From: RYN-230 sp963834705
GTDB taxonomy: Bacteria > Actinomycetota > Actinomycetes > Streptosporangiales > Streptosporangiaceae
Direction of reading: 5' to 3'
Assembly (NCBI GenBank): GCA_963834705.1
Contig: CAWICV010000012.1
Span: forward strand, 620,001 to 684,000
DNA length: 64,000 nt
Made by a program: the position numbers and the translations under genes. The notes beneath the pieces were generated by a model. It was not told where the DNA came from and searched no databases. It saw only the letters and a list, made by a program, of their open reading frames with translations. Positions 14,163 to 23,831 of this stretch are shown piece by piece. Position 1 is the stretch's first letter; each line of letters starts with the position of its first letter.

Positions 14163-17043
14163 GTGCTGGGCGTGGAGTTCGGGCTACTGGGGCCACTGGT
14201 AGTCCGTGATGGCACGCGCACAGTAACCGTGTCGGCGCCGCAGCAGCGCGTGCTACTGGCCGCCCTGCTGCTGAACGCCGGCCGCGTGGTCAGCCTGGAC
14301 GCGCTGGCCGAGGTGTTGTGGGACGGCGAGTCACCGGCCGGGGCCCGGAGCGCGCTGCACAGCGCCGTGCAACGGCTGCGCGCCACCCTGGGCCCGTCCG
14401 GGGCCGACCTGATCGAGACGCAGCCGCCCGGCTATCTGATCACGCTCGAGGACGCCGAGCTGGACGTACGGGCGTTCGGCATGCTGGCCTCGCGTGGCCA
14501 CGCCGCGGCCGAGGCTGGCCGCTGGACGGAAGCGGCTGACCAGCTGCGCCAGGCGCTCGGGCTGTGGCGCGGCGAGCCGCTCGCCGACGTGGAGTCGCTG
14601 CTGCTGCGGGACCGCGAGGTGCCGCCGATCGTGGACCAGCGGCTGCAGGCGCTGGCCACCCGGATCGACGCCGACCTGCAGCTGGGCCGGCATGGTGAAG
14701 TGGTGGCCGAGCTGCGCCAGCTGGTCGCGGCGCACCCGCTGCAGGAGCAGTTCCACGCGCAGCTCATGCTCAGCCTGTACCGCAGCGGCCGGCAGGCCGA
14801 CGCACTGGGCGCGTTCCAGGACGTGCGGCGGGTGCTGGCCGACGAGCTGGGCATCGATCCAGGTCCCGAGCTGACCGTGCTGCACCAGCGCATCCTGGCC
14901 GCGGACAGCGAACTGCTCCGCCCAGACGACACCGAGCCGCCCGGCCCGGCCGAGACGGACAGCACGCCGACCGCGGCCGCGGGCCGCCGGGACTCGGCGG
15001 CCGCGCAGGACCAGGTGGTGCCGCGGCAGCTGCCCGCGGCCACCCGGCACTTCGCTGGGCGGGCCGACGCGCTCAAGGCGCTGGCCGGGCTGGCCGGCGA
15101 GGCCACCGGGGGCAGCACGGCCACCGTGATCGCGGTCATCGACGGGACGGCCGGGATCGGTAAGACCACGCTGGCCCTGCACTTCGCGCACCAGGTCGCG
15201 GACCGGTTCCCGGACGGGCAGCTGTACGTGAACCTGCGCGGCTTCGACCCGGCCGGCCCGCCGATGCCGCCGGCCGAGGCAATCCGGCTGCTGCTGGACG
15301 CGCTGTCCGTGCCGTCCGCCCGGATCCCCTCCGGGCTGGAGGCGCAGTCCGGCCTGTACCGCAGTGTGCTGGCCGGCAAGCAGATTCTGGTGCTGCTGGA
15401 CAACGTGCGCGACGTGGATCAGGTCCGGCCACTGCTGCCGGCCAGCCCCGGCTGCCTGGTCATCGTGACCAGCCGTAGCCAGCTGACCCCGCTGGTCGCC
15501 GCCGAGGGCGCGTTCCCGCTCACCCTGGACGTGCTGGCTGAGGCCGACGCGCACGAACTGCTGGCCCGCCGCCTCGGTGCGGAACGGGTGGCCGACGACC
15601 TGCCCGCGGCGGACGAGCTGATCCAGTTGTGCGCGGGGCTGCCGCTGGCGCTCAGCATCGCGGCCGCGCGCAGCGCCAGCCAGCCCGCGCTGTCCCTGGC
15701 CGCGCTGTCCGCCGAGCTGCGCGGCGCGGGCGGGCGCCTGGACGCGCTGGACGCCGGCGCACGCCGCGACCAACGTGCGGGCCGTGCTCTCCTGGTCATA
15801 CCAGCAGCTGAACGCCAGTGCCGGGCGGCTGTTCCGCCTCCTCGGTCTGCACGCCGGGCCGGACATCAGCGCCGCGGCCGCCGCCCGGCTGGCCGACCTG
15901 CCGCCGGATGACGCACGGCGGACACTCAGCGAGCTGACCCGGGCCCACTTGCTGTTCGAGTACGCGCCGGGCCGGTTCGGCAGCCACGACCTGCTCCGGG
16001 CCTACGCGGCTGAACTGACCCAGTCCGAGGACAGCGCCGACGAGCGGCGCACGGCCATCGGCCGGATGCTCGACCACTACCTGCACACGGCGGCGTCGGC
16101 CGCGCTGCTGCTGCACCCCACCCGGCGGCCGGTCACCCTGGTCTCGGCGACCCCAGGGGCGACACCGGAGTACATCGGCGACGTCGCGCAGGCGCTGGCC
16201 TGGTTCCAGGCCGAACGCCGGGTCCTGATAGCGGCCGCCGCGAGGGCCGCGGAGACGGGCTTCGATGTGCACGCCTGGCAGATCCCGTGGGCCATATCCT
16301 GGTTTCTGGAAACTCAGGGTCGCTGGCACGAGTGGACAATCACTGAGCAGATCTCGCTGGCCGCCGCGCGGCGGCTGGGTGACCGGGCCGCCCAAGCGGG
16401 CGCGCTGCAGCGGTGCGGCTACGCCAATGCCCTGCTGGGCAACTATGACGACGCTCACGCCCAACTCGGGCAGGCGCTGCGCATCCACACCGAGAACGGG
16501 GACCAGGCCGGGCAGGCTTACGCGCACAACGGGCTGGCCGGCATGTTGAACTTCCAGGGCCGCTACGAAGAGGCGCTGACCCACGCTGAGCAGGCGCTGG
16601 ATTCGTACACGGTCATCGGCGACCAGTCCGGCCGGGCCCTCGCGCTCAACTCCTGTGGCTGGTTCCACACCGTACTCGGCGACCAGCCACGGGCCATCAG
16701 CTACGCCAGCCAGGCCCTCGACCTGTTCCGTAAGCTCGGCAACCAGGACGGGGCGGCCGGTGCACTGGACAGCCTGGGGTACGCCGAACAGCAGGGCGGG
16801 CGGTTCACCGAAGCCGCTCGGTACTACCGGGAGGCGGTCGAGCTGAATCGCGAGATCGGCAACCGGTGGGGGCTGGCCGAGACGCTGAACCACCTGGGGG
16901 ATTCGCAGCACGCGGACGGGCACCGGGCGGAGGCCCGGACGGCGTGGGAAGAGGCGTACGTGATCCTGGAGGACCTGGGCCACCCGGACGCCGGCCCGAT
17001 CCGCGGCAAGCTCCGCGAACTCGACACGAGCCACGCCCGCTAA
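14163..17043 (+). pseudogene. AfsR/SARP-type regulator (BTAD-NB-ARC-TPR), frame broken
   Basis: GTG 14163 opens an OmpR-like winged helix (VEFGLLGPLVVRDGTRTV) and a BTAD domain (to about residue 250). An NB-ARC ATPase follows, with P-loop DGTAGIGKTTLALHFAH and QILVLLDNVRD as Walker B. After LDALDAG the frame is lost: one extra base near 15760 separates it from NVRAVLSWSYQQL-like sequence that runs through at least five TPR units (for example YEEALTHAEQALDSY, PRAISYASQALDLF) to a TAA at 17041. Rejoined it is about 959 residues, the AfsR architecture, usually an activator of secondary metabolism. No biosynthetic cluster is obvious here; the break is not in a homopolymer, so it could be real. 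Confidence 0.8.
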
Positions 17044-17171
17044 CTACGCCCGGCTGGCGCTGGCCCCTCATATCACCCCGGAACATCGGTGAAATGCCAG
17101 TATTGCCCGGTATGCCCCAGGGCTCCCGGGTGATGCGTGCGCGCAGGCAGTCGGCTAACCCGCGGCAGCGG

Positions 17172-17245
17172 CGACTTGGCATGCGGTTCGTACGCCAGAA
17201 CCGGGACAAACCGGAAGGCAGCCGCACCGCACGCATGCCAAGTCG
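17172..17245. repeat. 14-bp perfect inverted repeat flanking a 46-bp core
   Basis: CGACTTGGCATGCG (17172-17185) and its exact reverse complement (17232-17245) enclose 46 bases. It lies where the 5' two-thirds of an XRE/DUF5753 gene should be. It could be the ends of a tiny mobile-element relic or a long hairpin. I saw no target-site duplication. The rest of 17044-17261 shows no gene. Confidence 0.5.
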
Positions 17246-17261
17246 GCCGAGAGCATGATCG

Positions 17262-17485
17262 ATGCGTCGGATGGGACTAGTTGACGGTCTCGCCATCGCC
17301 AGCTTCGACAACGAACCGAGTACGGTGTACATCGAGTCGCCCGACAGGGGCAGACCACGCAGCTGCCGTCCGTGGTCAAGCGGCTCTCCCGCACCTTCGA
17401 CACGTTGAGGGCTGACGCGCTACCCCGTGGAGCCTCACGAGACCTGATCGGAAAGGTAGCTGAGGAACGATGGGCCACCCCCTAG
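17262..17485 (+). pseudogene. 3' remnant of an XRE/DUF5753 regulator gene
   Basis: Across one frame break this reads GLAIASFDNEPSTVYIESPD, then QTTQLPSVVKRLSRTFDTL, then ALPRGASRDLIGKVAEERW and a TAG at 17483. That is the C-terminal end of the DUF5753 effector-like domain of actinobacterial XRE regulators. One base is missing in a G run near 17348. The helix-turn-helix and most of the DUF5753 domain are absent. It directly precedes and overlaps a DUF397 gene, the usual partner. Confidence 0.65.
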
Positions 17486-17677
17486 ACAACGCCTGGCGCA
17501 AGAGCAGCTACAGCGGGAGCAACGGCGGAAACTGCGTCGAAGTCGCCGCACGCTCCGGTAACAGCCTCGCCGTCCGTGACTCCAAGAACCCCTGACGGCC
17601 CGGTACTGACGTTCAGCCGCGCCGAGTGCCGGTCGTTCACCACCGCTCTCAAGACCGGCGCGCTGGACCTTTCCTGA
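17470..17677 (+). pseudogene. DUF397 protein, frame broken
   Basis: ATG 17470 with GAGGAA upstream gives AWRKSSYSGSNGGNCVEVAA and NSLAVRDSKNP, the diagnostic DUF397 sequence, then a TGA at 17593. Removing one C from the CCCC run at 17589-17592 continues it as DGPVLTFSRAECRSFTTALK to a stop at 17675, giving the normal length of about 68 residues. DUF397 proteins pair with XRE-DUF5753 regulators (BldB/WhiJ-type families); here the partner is a remnant, so the pair looks inactive. Confidence 0.75.
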
Positions 17678-17696
17678 CCGACGCATCGGGAGAGGA

Positions 17697-18398
17697 ATGC
17701 CGAAAGCACCGCCCCGAGGAGGTACCCAGCAACCGGGCAGGCCGGCCGACCTGGTCGTCATCTCCCCGCTAAAGGACTGGACCTGCGCCGCCTGTAACGC
17801 TGCTGCCGGGACCGGGGACTTCCTGATCATGGCCGATGTCGGGCCGCTGTGCCTGACCTGCGCGGACATGGACCACCTCATCTTCCTCCAGTCCGGTGAT
17901 GCCGCGCTGACCCGGCGCGCCAAGCAGGCCAGCAAGCTGTCGGCTGTCGTGGTGCGCTGGAGCCGGTCGCGGAAGCGCTACGAGCGGCAGGGCATCCTGG
18001 CCGAGGAAGCCGCCATCGAGCAGGCAGAAGACATGTGCCTGGCCGATGAAGATGTCCGGCTGCGCCGCCGGGACCGGGACCGGGAGCGCCGGGCCAAGGA
18101 AGACCTCGAGTTCCAGGCCCGCATGGCCGGCGAGATCCGGCGGCTGTTTCCCGGCTGCCCCAAGAAGAGAGCCACCGCGATCGCGCAGCACGCGGCGTTG
18201 CGCGGCAGCGGCCGGGTAGGCCGGTCCGCGGCCGCCCGCGCGCTGGACGAAAGAGCGATCACCCTGGCGGTGGTCGCCTCGGTCCGCCATGAAGACACCG
18301 ACTACGACCGGTTGCTGATGTCCGGCATCCCCCGAGAGGACGCCCGCGACCGGGTCGGCCCGGCCATCGACCAGATACTCGATACCTGGGCCAACTGA
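17697..18398 (+). CDS. DUF2293-domain protein
   Basis: A 233-residue protein. WTCAACNAAAGTGDFLIMAD, then CLTCADMDH near residues 27-60, is a zinc-ribbon-like CxxC...CxxC arrangement. A basic helical linker leads to the C-terminal DUF2293 block (EIRRLFPGCPKKRATAIAQH, ALDERAITLAVVASVRHEDT, YDRLLMSGIPREDARDRV). ATG 17697 follows a GAGAGG site. The function of DUF2293 is not established. The zinc ribbon and the basic linker (RRRDRDRERRAKED) suggest nucleic-acid contact, which is inference. Confidence 0.8.
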   Translation: MPKAPPRGGTQQPGRPADLVVISPLKDWTCAACNAAAGTGDFLIMADVGPLCLTCADMDHLIFLQSGDAALTRRAKQASKLSAVVVRWSRSRKRYERQGILAEEAAIEQAEDMCLADEDVRLRRRDRDRERRAKEDLEFQARMAGEIRRLFPGCPKKRATAIAQHAALRGSGRVGRSAAARALDERAITLAVVASVRHEDTDYDRLLMSGIPREDARDRVGPAIDQILDTWAN

Positions 18399-18878
18399 AA
18401 CAGGCCGACCGGAGCGGAAATTCTCCCCTTGTCGCACGCGCTGCGTGGCCGGACGATAGCGGTGTGCCGAGTGGCGCACATGAAGAGCGTTGTAAGCACG
18501 GCGAGGTGGCAGCCTGGTGCGGTGAGTCCGCATGCATGGCGGCCCGGACCGGGCTGCCTGAGCGGGTGTGGCGGACTGAGCGAGGCAATTCTTACCACCG
18601 CCGGGCGACGCTTCATGGCCCGGTTCGCCTGGCGCCATCGGCCAGAGGAACTCCTGGACCGCCTGCAGTCCGACGGTTAGTTGATCAAGCCGCGCCAAGG
18701 CCTCGGACAACTGGGCGCGCAACTCGCTGATCGCTGTCTCATTTTTCGTGGCAGCACTATCACGGCGTCCGTCAAGCATGGCCGAGACCTGCTTTTCAGT
18801 TCGCTTACGGAAAGATATGGCGAGCACCAGGGTTGCTGTTGCGACCGCCGCCACGGCGACCGCAAGGAAGAGCTCCAT
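17769..18878 (-). CDS. Small coiled-coil membrane protein; only the first ~85 residues look real
   Basis: The start at 18878 gives MELFLAVAVAAVATATLVLA, one membrane helix, then a polar coiled-coil (AISELRAQLSEALARLDQLT) ending around LQAVQEFLWPM near 18650. Beyond this the open frame runs antisense through DUF2293 with Arg/Pro-rich sequence typical of shadow reading. The natural stop has probably been lost by a nearby indel. It follows another small exported gene on the same strand by 24 bases, so the two form a likely operon. No known family recognised. Confidence 0.4.
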   Translation of the reverse strand: MELFLAVAVAAVATATLVLAISFRKRTEKQVSAMLDGRRDSAATKNETAISELRAQLSEALARLDQLTVGLQAVQEFLWPMAPGEPGHEASPGGGKNCLAQSATPAQAARSGPPCMRTHRTRLPPRRAYNALHVRHSAHRYRPATQRVRQGENFRSGRPVSVGPGIEYLVDGRADPVAGVLSGDAGHQQPVVVGVFMADRGDHRQGDRSFVQRAGGRGPAYPAAAAQRRVLRDRGGSLLGAAGKQPPDLAGHAGLELEVFLGPALPVPVPAAQPDIFIGQAHVFCLLDGGFLGQDALPLVALPRPAPAHHDSRQLAGLLGAPGQRGITGLEEDEVVHVRAGQAQRPDIGHDQEVPGPGSSVTGGAGPVL

Positions 18879-18902
18879 ACAGACCGTCCAGGGAATTCGT
18901 GC

Positions 18903-19228
18903 TCAGCCGCGCAGCGCGGCGGCGGTCAGCACAACAGTGGCTATCGCTACGACGAGAGCCACCGTGCACACTAATACGATCAGCCAGCCGAACGTTTGTG
19001 GCGCTGATGCGGGCAGTGCGTTAGTGACGGTGATCGCCTGGTCCGCTGCGACCTGCGGACTTGAATCTGTTTGCCCACTGGTTGCGGGGTCGCTTTTACT
19101 AGCTGCTTGGGGACTCGGAGTGGATGTGGAATAAGCAGGGGCACTGGCAGCGGGGTCATTGTGCCGCCCGGTGTTTCCGGCGCAAAGGCCAGGCCCAGGA
19201 ACGCGGCGACAACGATGCCTTTCTTCAT
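18903..19228 (-). pseudogene. Small exported protein with C-terminal membrane helix, frame broken
   Basis: ATG 19228 with AAGGA upstream gives a signal peptide MKKGIVVAAFLGLAFA. One missing base near 19184 shifts the frame. The corrected frame reads a Ser/Thr/Pro/Ala-rich stalk (SAPAYSTSTPSPQAASKSDP) and then FGWLIVLVCTVALVVAIATV, a membrane helix ending at a TGA at 18903. Rejoined it is about 108 residues: signal, low-complexity stalk, membrane anchor. It looks like a cell-surface or sensor stub and is coupled to the coiled-coil membrane gene downstream. No family recognised. Confidence 0.5.
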
Positions 19229-19459
19229 GATCGAATTATCCTTGCTCGACAGGACGCGATCCGACACATATTGTCGCTGCCATCCCGCCGCATTACCAGA
19301 GCCGGAACAGAGATTTATTTACAGCCGAATACAGCCGGTGACCACTCCGCCCAACATGCAAATTTCCAGCGCAATTTCCGATCAAATTGCCCGGACGCTA
19401 TCCCTGGTGCCAATGTGACATCCAGACGTCAGCGGGAACTCATCCAGGCCAGGGTTCGC

Positions 19460-19511
19460 CGATGATCATACGATTAGTGCCGCCTGGGGAACACTAATCG
19501 TTTGATCATCG
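19460..19511. terminator. Long 20-bp-arm hairpin downstream of the DUF6424-like gene
   Basis: The arms 19460-19479 and 19492-19511 are complementary at 19 of 20 positions around a 12-base loop. It lies 32 bases beyond the minus-strand stop at 19544, so it probably terminates that transcript. The arms are AT-rich (GATGATCATACGATTAGTG) for this genome. The 19229-19459 stretch before it is AT-rich with no supported gene. Confidence 0.65.
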
Positions 19512-19543
19512 AGAGGCAGCCTGCCGGTGGGACCGGCAACGGC

Positions 19544-20428
19544 CTACTGGTCCCGGAAGGCCTGCAGGGCCAGCGGGTGCGCTGCGCCGAGGATCAGTGG
19601 CTGGCCGGCCTGCTCGGCCGTATGCTTCTGCGCGGCCAGCTGCGAACCGGGCGTGGCATACAGCACGTGCACGCGGCCGTCCCCGCTGCCCCGGGGGGCC
19701 AGCGGTGCCACCGCGGCCGGGTTCCCTTGGCCGTCGGTCACCCAGAGCTGGAAGTCGTCCCGCTTGAACAGCTGGATATCCGCGATCGGGGTTGGGTAGT
19801 GATGCACCCCACCAGGCTCCGGGTCCGCGGCCGCGGCATTCTGCACGCCCCCAGCGGGCAGCACGCCAGTGTGGAAGGCGGGGTGCAGCGGGACCCCGGC
19901 GTTGAAGATCGAGTCGGTCCACTTCGCTATCCCATCGGCGTCTGTAATGGGCGTGTCCAGCACGCCATCCGGGTCCAGTTCCTGCTTGATCTCCGGCGCC
20001 AGCAGGTCGTACAGCCGCTTGGCGTTCTGCCGCAGAAGATCAACTTTGCTGGCGTCAGCGCAAAACTGGGCGGACCACTCGATGCCAGCACAGTTGCGGA
20101 CCATGAACCAGCCCTGGGCGTCCTTCAGCCACAGCGCGCCGCCGTGGTGGTCCTGGAACGGCCCGGGCCCGTAGATCAGCCCGGTGGCCTGCCCGGCGAT
20201 CTCGTTCATCTGGCGCCGGGCCGCCACGTACTCCGGGGAGTCCTGCCGTCCCGGGTGATCGGCGACATCGATCGTCCAGCCATGCGTCTCGGTCTCGGTG
20301 TGATCGGTACCGTCGTCGGCCTGAGGACTGGCGGCCTGAGGACTGGCGGCCTGAGGACTGGCGGCCTGGGGACTGGCGGCCTGGGGGCTGGGCTGGGGGC
20401 TGGGCTGGCTGTTCGGTGTATCCGTCAT
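19544..20428 (-). CDS. DUF6424-like protein of unknown function
   Basis: A 294-residue soluble protein. After a repeated PQAAS N-terminal tail (15-bp tandem repeats), the core reads HGWTIDVADHPGRQDSPEYV, RRQMNEIAGQATGLIYGPGP, QDHHGGALWLKDAQGWFMVR, then NCAGIEWSAQFCADASKVDL, and near the C-terminus HHYPTPIADIQLFKRDDFQL and GRVHVLYATPGSQL. I recall this core from actinobacterial proteins filed as DUF6424; its function is unknown to me. I chose ATG 20428, since upstream residues look non-native. Confidence 0.7.
   Translation of the reverse strand: MTDTPNSQPSPQPSPQAASPQAASPQAASPQAASPQADDGTDHTETETHGWTIDVADHPGRQDSPEYVAARRQMNEIAGQATGLIYGPGPFQDHHGGALWLKDAQGWFMVRNCAGIEWSAQFCADASKVDLLRQNAKRLYDLLAPEIKQELDPDGVLDTPITDADGIAKWTDSIFNAGVPLHPAFHTGVLPAGGVQNAAAADPEPGGVHHYPTPIADIQLFKRDDFQLWVTDGQGNPAAVAPLAPRGSGDGRVHVLYATPGSQLAAQKHTAEQAGQPLILGAAHPLALQAFRDQ
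20321..20380. repeat. 15-bp tandem repeat (x4) in the DUF6424-like gene
   Basis: Four units of CTGAGGACTGGCGGC (the last with one change) encode PQAAS repeats in the N-terminal tail of the minus-strand protein. The in-frame 15-bp unit allows length change without frameshift. Confidence 0.9.
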
Positions 20429-20741
20429 GGCTGGGCTCCATTCACCGCATAGGCATCTCGTTACGTGAAGAACTTGGCCCGTCCTGGGCGGCCACCGCAA
20501 GAGGCTTGCGTCCCTTGCGGCGCACGGCATGGGCTCCGCGGCCAAGGATCCCCCTTGGCTAGGACGTGACCGGACATTGACTACTTCATGTGCTTAAATG
20601 AGGACTTTGGGCGGGGGGATCCGGTCGGCCTGGGGGTGTGCTGACCGCTGGCCGGCCACCGGGCGCGCCGTTGGCGCCGGGCCGGTGATGGCCCGGGACC
20701 CGCTGCTCAGGCCCGGCCCAGGGGGAAGGTGGGGGCAATAC

Positions 20742-22026
20742 ATGAGGTCTCTTAAAGCTGGCCTGATCACGGGCTCGCTGCTGACGCCGCTGCTGGTAGC
20801 GGGGGCGATGCTGGCCCAGGCCGGCCCGGCCGCAGCCAGCACGGCCGGGCAACATCATGGGGCCGTGTTCGTGGCCAAGAACGCGAACCCGTCCGGCTCT
20901 GGCCGGTCGTGTAACTCGGCCAAGTACTCGACCATCACGGCCGGGCTCAAGGCGGCGCCGGCCTGGTCGACCGTCGTGGTCTGCCCGGGGAACTATCACG
21001 AGCAGGTCGTCATCAAGAAGCCAGTGTCACTGGTCGGGCTGCATGCGGCCATCAACCAGCAGGGCGTCACGCCCAGCCTGGTGGTGAACGTGCCGCACAT
21101 CGGCAAGCTGACCATCTTCGCGGGCGTAGTGATCCTCAGCTCGCACGTCAGCATCCAGGGCTTCCAGGTCACCAACGCCCTGGGGGAGGGCATCCTGGCC
21201 GCCGGGATTCACGGCGACATCAGCAACGTCGCCATCAAGCACAACGCGGTGGTGCACAACGACCTTGGCGGTGGCGTGCCGCCCGCGTTCGACCTACTTC
21301 GAATGCCAGCCCGAGGGCGCAGTTCCCGGTGACTGCGGGGAAGGCGTGCACTTCATCGCCGTGGCCAACTCCACGGTGAACGGCAACTTCATCGCGCACA
21401 ACTCCGGTGGGGTGCTGCTCACCGACGAGACCGGCCCGACGCACAACAACCTCATCGCGAACAACGTCGTCACCCGCAACGAGACCGACTGCGGGATCAC
21501 CGTGCCTGGGCACAACCCGGCGGCACTGAGTGCCAGCGGCCAGCCGCAGCCGAGCGTGGCCGGTGTCTACGACAACGTCATCGCGCACAACGTGGTCACC
21601 TTCAACGGCCTCAAGGGCGACGGCGCGGGCGTCCTGTTCGCCAACGCCACGGCCGGCACGGCGTCGTACAACAACCTGGTCACCGGCAACTTCATCGCCG
21701 GGAACGGGCTGTCCGGCGTGACCATGCACGCGCACACGATCAAGCCCGGGCAGTTCGAGCTGCTCAGCGGCAACAAGATCATCGGAAACCGGATCGGCAC
21801 GAACAACATCGACGGCGACCCGCTGGACTCGCCCGCCTCGCCGAAGGACCTGAAGACCACCGGTGTGCTGGTCTTCTCCGGCGGCCCCCCGGTCTCCGTG
21901 GTCATCGCGCACAACCACATCTCCAACAACCACTTCGGGATCTGGCTGAGCAAGCCGGTCACGGCGTTCGGGCTCGGCACCAACACGTTCCACAACGTGT
22001 TCAAGCCGATCTCGGCCGGCCACTGA
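20742..22026 (+). pseudogene. Secreted right-handed beta-helix protein, frame broken
   Basis: ATG 20742, with AAGGTGGGG upstream, starts a signal peptide (MRSLKAGLITGSLLTPLLVA, then AAAS). A NosD/pectate-lyase-like parallel beta-helix follows, with rungs such as ITAGLKAAPAWSTVVVCPG, VIKKPVSLVGLHAAINQQG, SNVAIKHNAVVHN, NNLIANNVVTRN, DNVIAHNVVTFNG and NHISNNHFGIWLS. The frame shifts near 21285-21295 (after NDLGGGVPPA) and continues as STYFECQPEGAVPGDCGEG to the TGA at 22024. Rejoined it is about 427 residues. The polysaccharide or surface substrate is unknown; no catalytic residues can be assigned. Confidence 0.75.
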
Positions 22027-22039
22027 GGAACCACGCCAG

Positions 22040-22073
22040 GGCCCCGGCCAGCGGGTATCAGCTGGCCGGGGCC
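22040..22073. terminator. Terminator between convergent genes
   Basis: Perfect 13-base arms (22040-22052 and 22061-22073) with an 8-base loop lie 13 bases after the beta-helix stop and 30 bases before the end of the convergent DUF885 gene. Confidence 0.75.
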
Positions 22074-22103
22074 GCTGCCGGGGCCGACTGCGGGCGGGCG
22101 CGG

Positions 22104-23756
22104 TCAGCTGAGCAGCAGCGCGCGGAGGTGCCGGACCGCGGGTGACCCGTGCGCCAGCACCTCGTCGTGCAGCTGCCGCTCGGCCCACTCCGGCCGCGCC
22201 GCACGCAGCCGGCCGACCAGGTCGCTGACCTCGCTGTACCCCACGTAGTAAGTGGACAGCTGGGTGGCGGTGAGCTGCGCGCGCCGCCACTTGCCCGCCG
22301 CCTCGCCTTCTTCCTGGAAGCCGCGGCCGGTCATCAGCGCCATCGCGCCGGCCTCGGTCAGCTCGCCGCAATGCACCTGGACGTCCAGGATCGTGTTGAT
22401 GATCGTACGCAGCCGCATCTTGAGCTGCTGCATCCGCAGCGCGTCGGGATTCCCCTCGCCCGGGTAACCGTGCCGGACCATCAGCTCCTCGGCGTACACC
22501 GCCCAGCCCTCGACGAACGACCCGGACCAGAACGCGGCCCGCACCGGCGTGCCACCGTGGAACCGGCGGGCGTGCGCCAGCTGCAGCACGTGCCCCGGCA
22601 ACGCCTCATGCACCATGAGGTCCTGCACCATGTGCCGGTTGTACTCACGGTAAAAGGACCGGACCCGGTCGGCCGGCCAGTCCCGCGGCGTCGGCGACAC
22701 GGCCACGAACGTAGGCTGCCCGTCCGCCTCCAGCGGCCCTGGCGCGTCACAGTAGGCGACGGCCACGCCCCGGTCGATCTCCGGCATCTCGATGATGTCC
22801 ACCGAATCCTCGCGCGCCGTAACGAAACCACGTTCTTTGATGAACGCCAGTGCCTGGTCATAGTCCCGCCCGACCAGTCCGAGGATCGTCCGGTCGTCGG
22901 GCGCGTCCGCGGCCAGCTCAGTCAAGACCCGGCCGACGCCGCCCGCCCCTAGCCGGGCCGCGGTCTCCGTGATCTGCACTGTCGTCTCGTCCAGGTCAGC
23001 CAGGGCGCGTGCCAGCAGTTCGTCCGGCGACGTGCCGGACTCCAGGGTGTGGAACAGCTTGCGGGCGAACAGCTCCGGCCCGATCCGCGGATCACGGAAG
23101 TTCTGCTCGCGGGCACCGTCTGCCAGCCGCTGCTCCAGCCAGCGGCGATGCTCCGCGATCGCGTCCAGCGCCGCGGCCCGCGCCGCGGCCAGGTCGGCTG
23201 GCACCGCGCCGTCCGGCGCGATGGCGAGGGTGCGGTCCAGCTCCGGCCCGACCAGCCGCTCGGTCCCCTCAAACTGGCTGATCGCGGTCTCCAGGTGCAC
23301 CTGGGGCAGCCGGGCCGCCGCTATGGATCGTGCCGCCGCCAGCGCCTCCGGGATCGCCGCCAGCCGTCCGGCCACGCTGCTCAGCCGGTCCGGCAGCGGC
23401 GCGAACTCCCGGGCCAGCAGCAGGTAGATGGCCCGGCCAGGGTTGGCCAGCATCGGGTTCCACTCGTGCTCGCGCAGCTCCGTGGTGACGAACAGCACCC
23501 GCTCCAGCTGCGCGAACAGGATCTGCGCGTCCACCCGGTACTCGGCGGACAGCTCCCCCAGGTTCACCGCGGCCGCCTCGGTGAACCGGTCCGCGCACCA
23601 GCGGGCCAGCTCGTCGTAGTGCGCGGCGGTGCCGATGGTGAGCCGGTCGTCGTGCGCGTGCTCGCCGAGCAGCGTGGCGAGTTCCGGGCGGCGCTCCAGC
23701 AAGCCGTCGACGGTGGACTGAGCGAGCGCGGCGAACGCGACATCAGCATCAGGCAT
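22104..23756 (-). CDS. DUF885-family metal-dependent carboxypeptidase-like hydrolase
   Basis: A 550-residue, mostly helical protein. VHEALPGHVLQLAHARR near residue 385 is the DUF885 zinc signature (HExxxGH), with FVEGWAVYAEELM as the downstream Glu ligand segment. ELREHEWNPMLANPGRAIYL and the C-terminal STYYVGYSEV also fit the family. Members are thought to be peptidases or other zinc hydrolases; the substrate is unknown. No signal peptide is seen from ATG 23756, so it is probably cytosolic; the upstream extension is Arg/Pro-rich shadow sequence. A small divergent gene starts about 75 bases away. Confidence 0.85.
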   Translation of the reverse strand: MPDADVAFAALAQSTVDGLLERRPELATLLGEHAHDDRLTIGTAAHYDELARWCADRFTEAAAVNLGELSAEYRVDAQILFAQLERVLFVTTELREHEWNPMLANPGRAIYLLLAREFAPLPDRLSSVAGRLAAIPEALAAARSIAAARLPQVHLETAISQFEGTERLVGPELDRTLAIAPDGAVPADLAAARAAALDAIAEHRRWLEQRLADGAREQNFRDPRIGPELFARKLFHTLESGTSPDELLARALADLDETTVQITETAARLGAGGVGRVLTELAADAPDDRTILGLVGRDYDQALAFIKERGFVTAREDSVDIIEMPEIDRGVAVAYCDAPGPLEADGQPTFVAVSPTPRDWPADRVRSFYREYNRHMVQDLMVHEALPGHVLQLAHARRFHGGTPVRAAFWSGSFVEGWAVYAEELMVRHGYPGEGNPDALRMQQLKMRLRTIINTILDVQVHCGELTEAGAMALMTGRGFQEEGEAAGKWRRAQLTATQLSTYYVGYSEVSDLVGRLRAARPEWAERQLHDEVLAHGSPAVRHLRALLLS

Positions 23757-23831
23757 GAGCCCGACTATAGAGACCCGCACACCAGGCACCGCGCGCCGCG
23801 GATTGTCGGTGGCGGGTACTAGCGTTCGGCT

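Noticed and set aside
14163..17043. The SARP regulator as the head of a biosynthetic gene cluster
   Set aside because: No polyketide, peptide-synthetase or RiPP core enzymes lie nearby; the neighbours are unrelated small genes.
17769..18600. Extension of the small coiled-coil membrane protein across DUF2293
   Set aside because: Past about residue 85 the sequence is antisense to DUF2293 with Arg/Pro-rich composition; kept only as a caveat on that feature.
20321..20380. 15-bp repeats as a CRISPR array
   Set aside because: Units are directly tandem without spacers and are in frame inside a gene.
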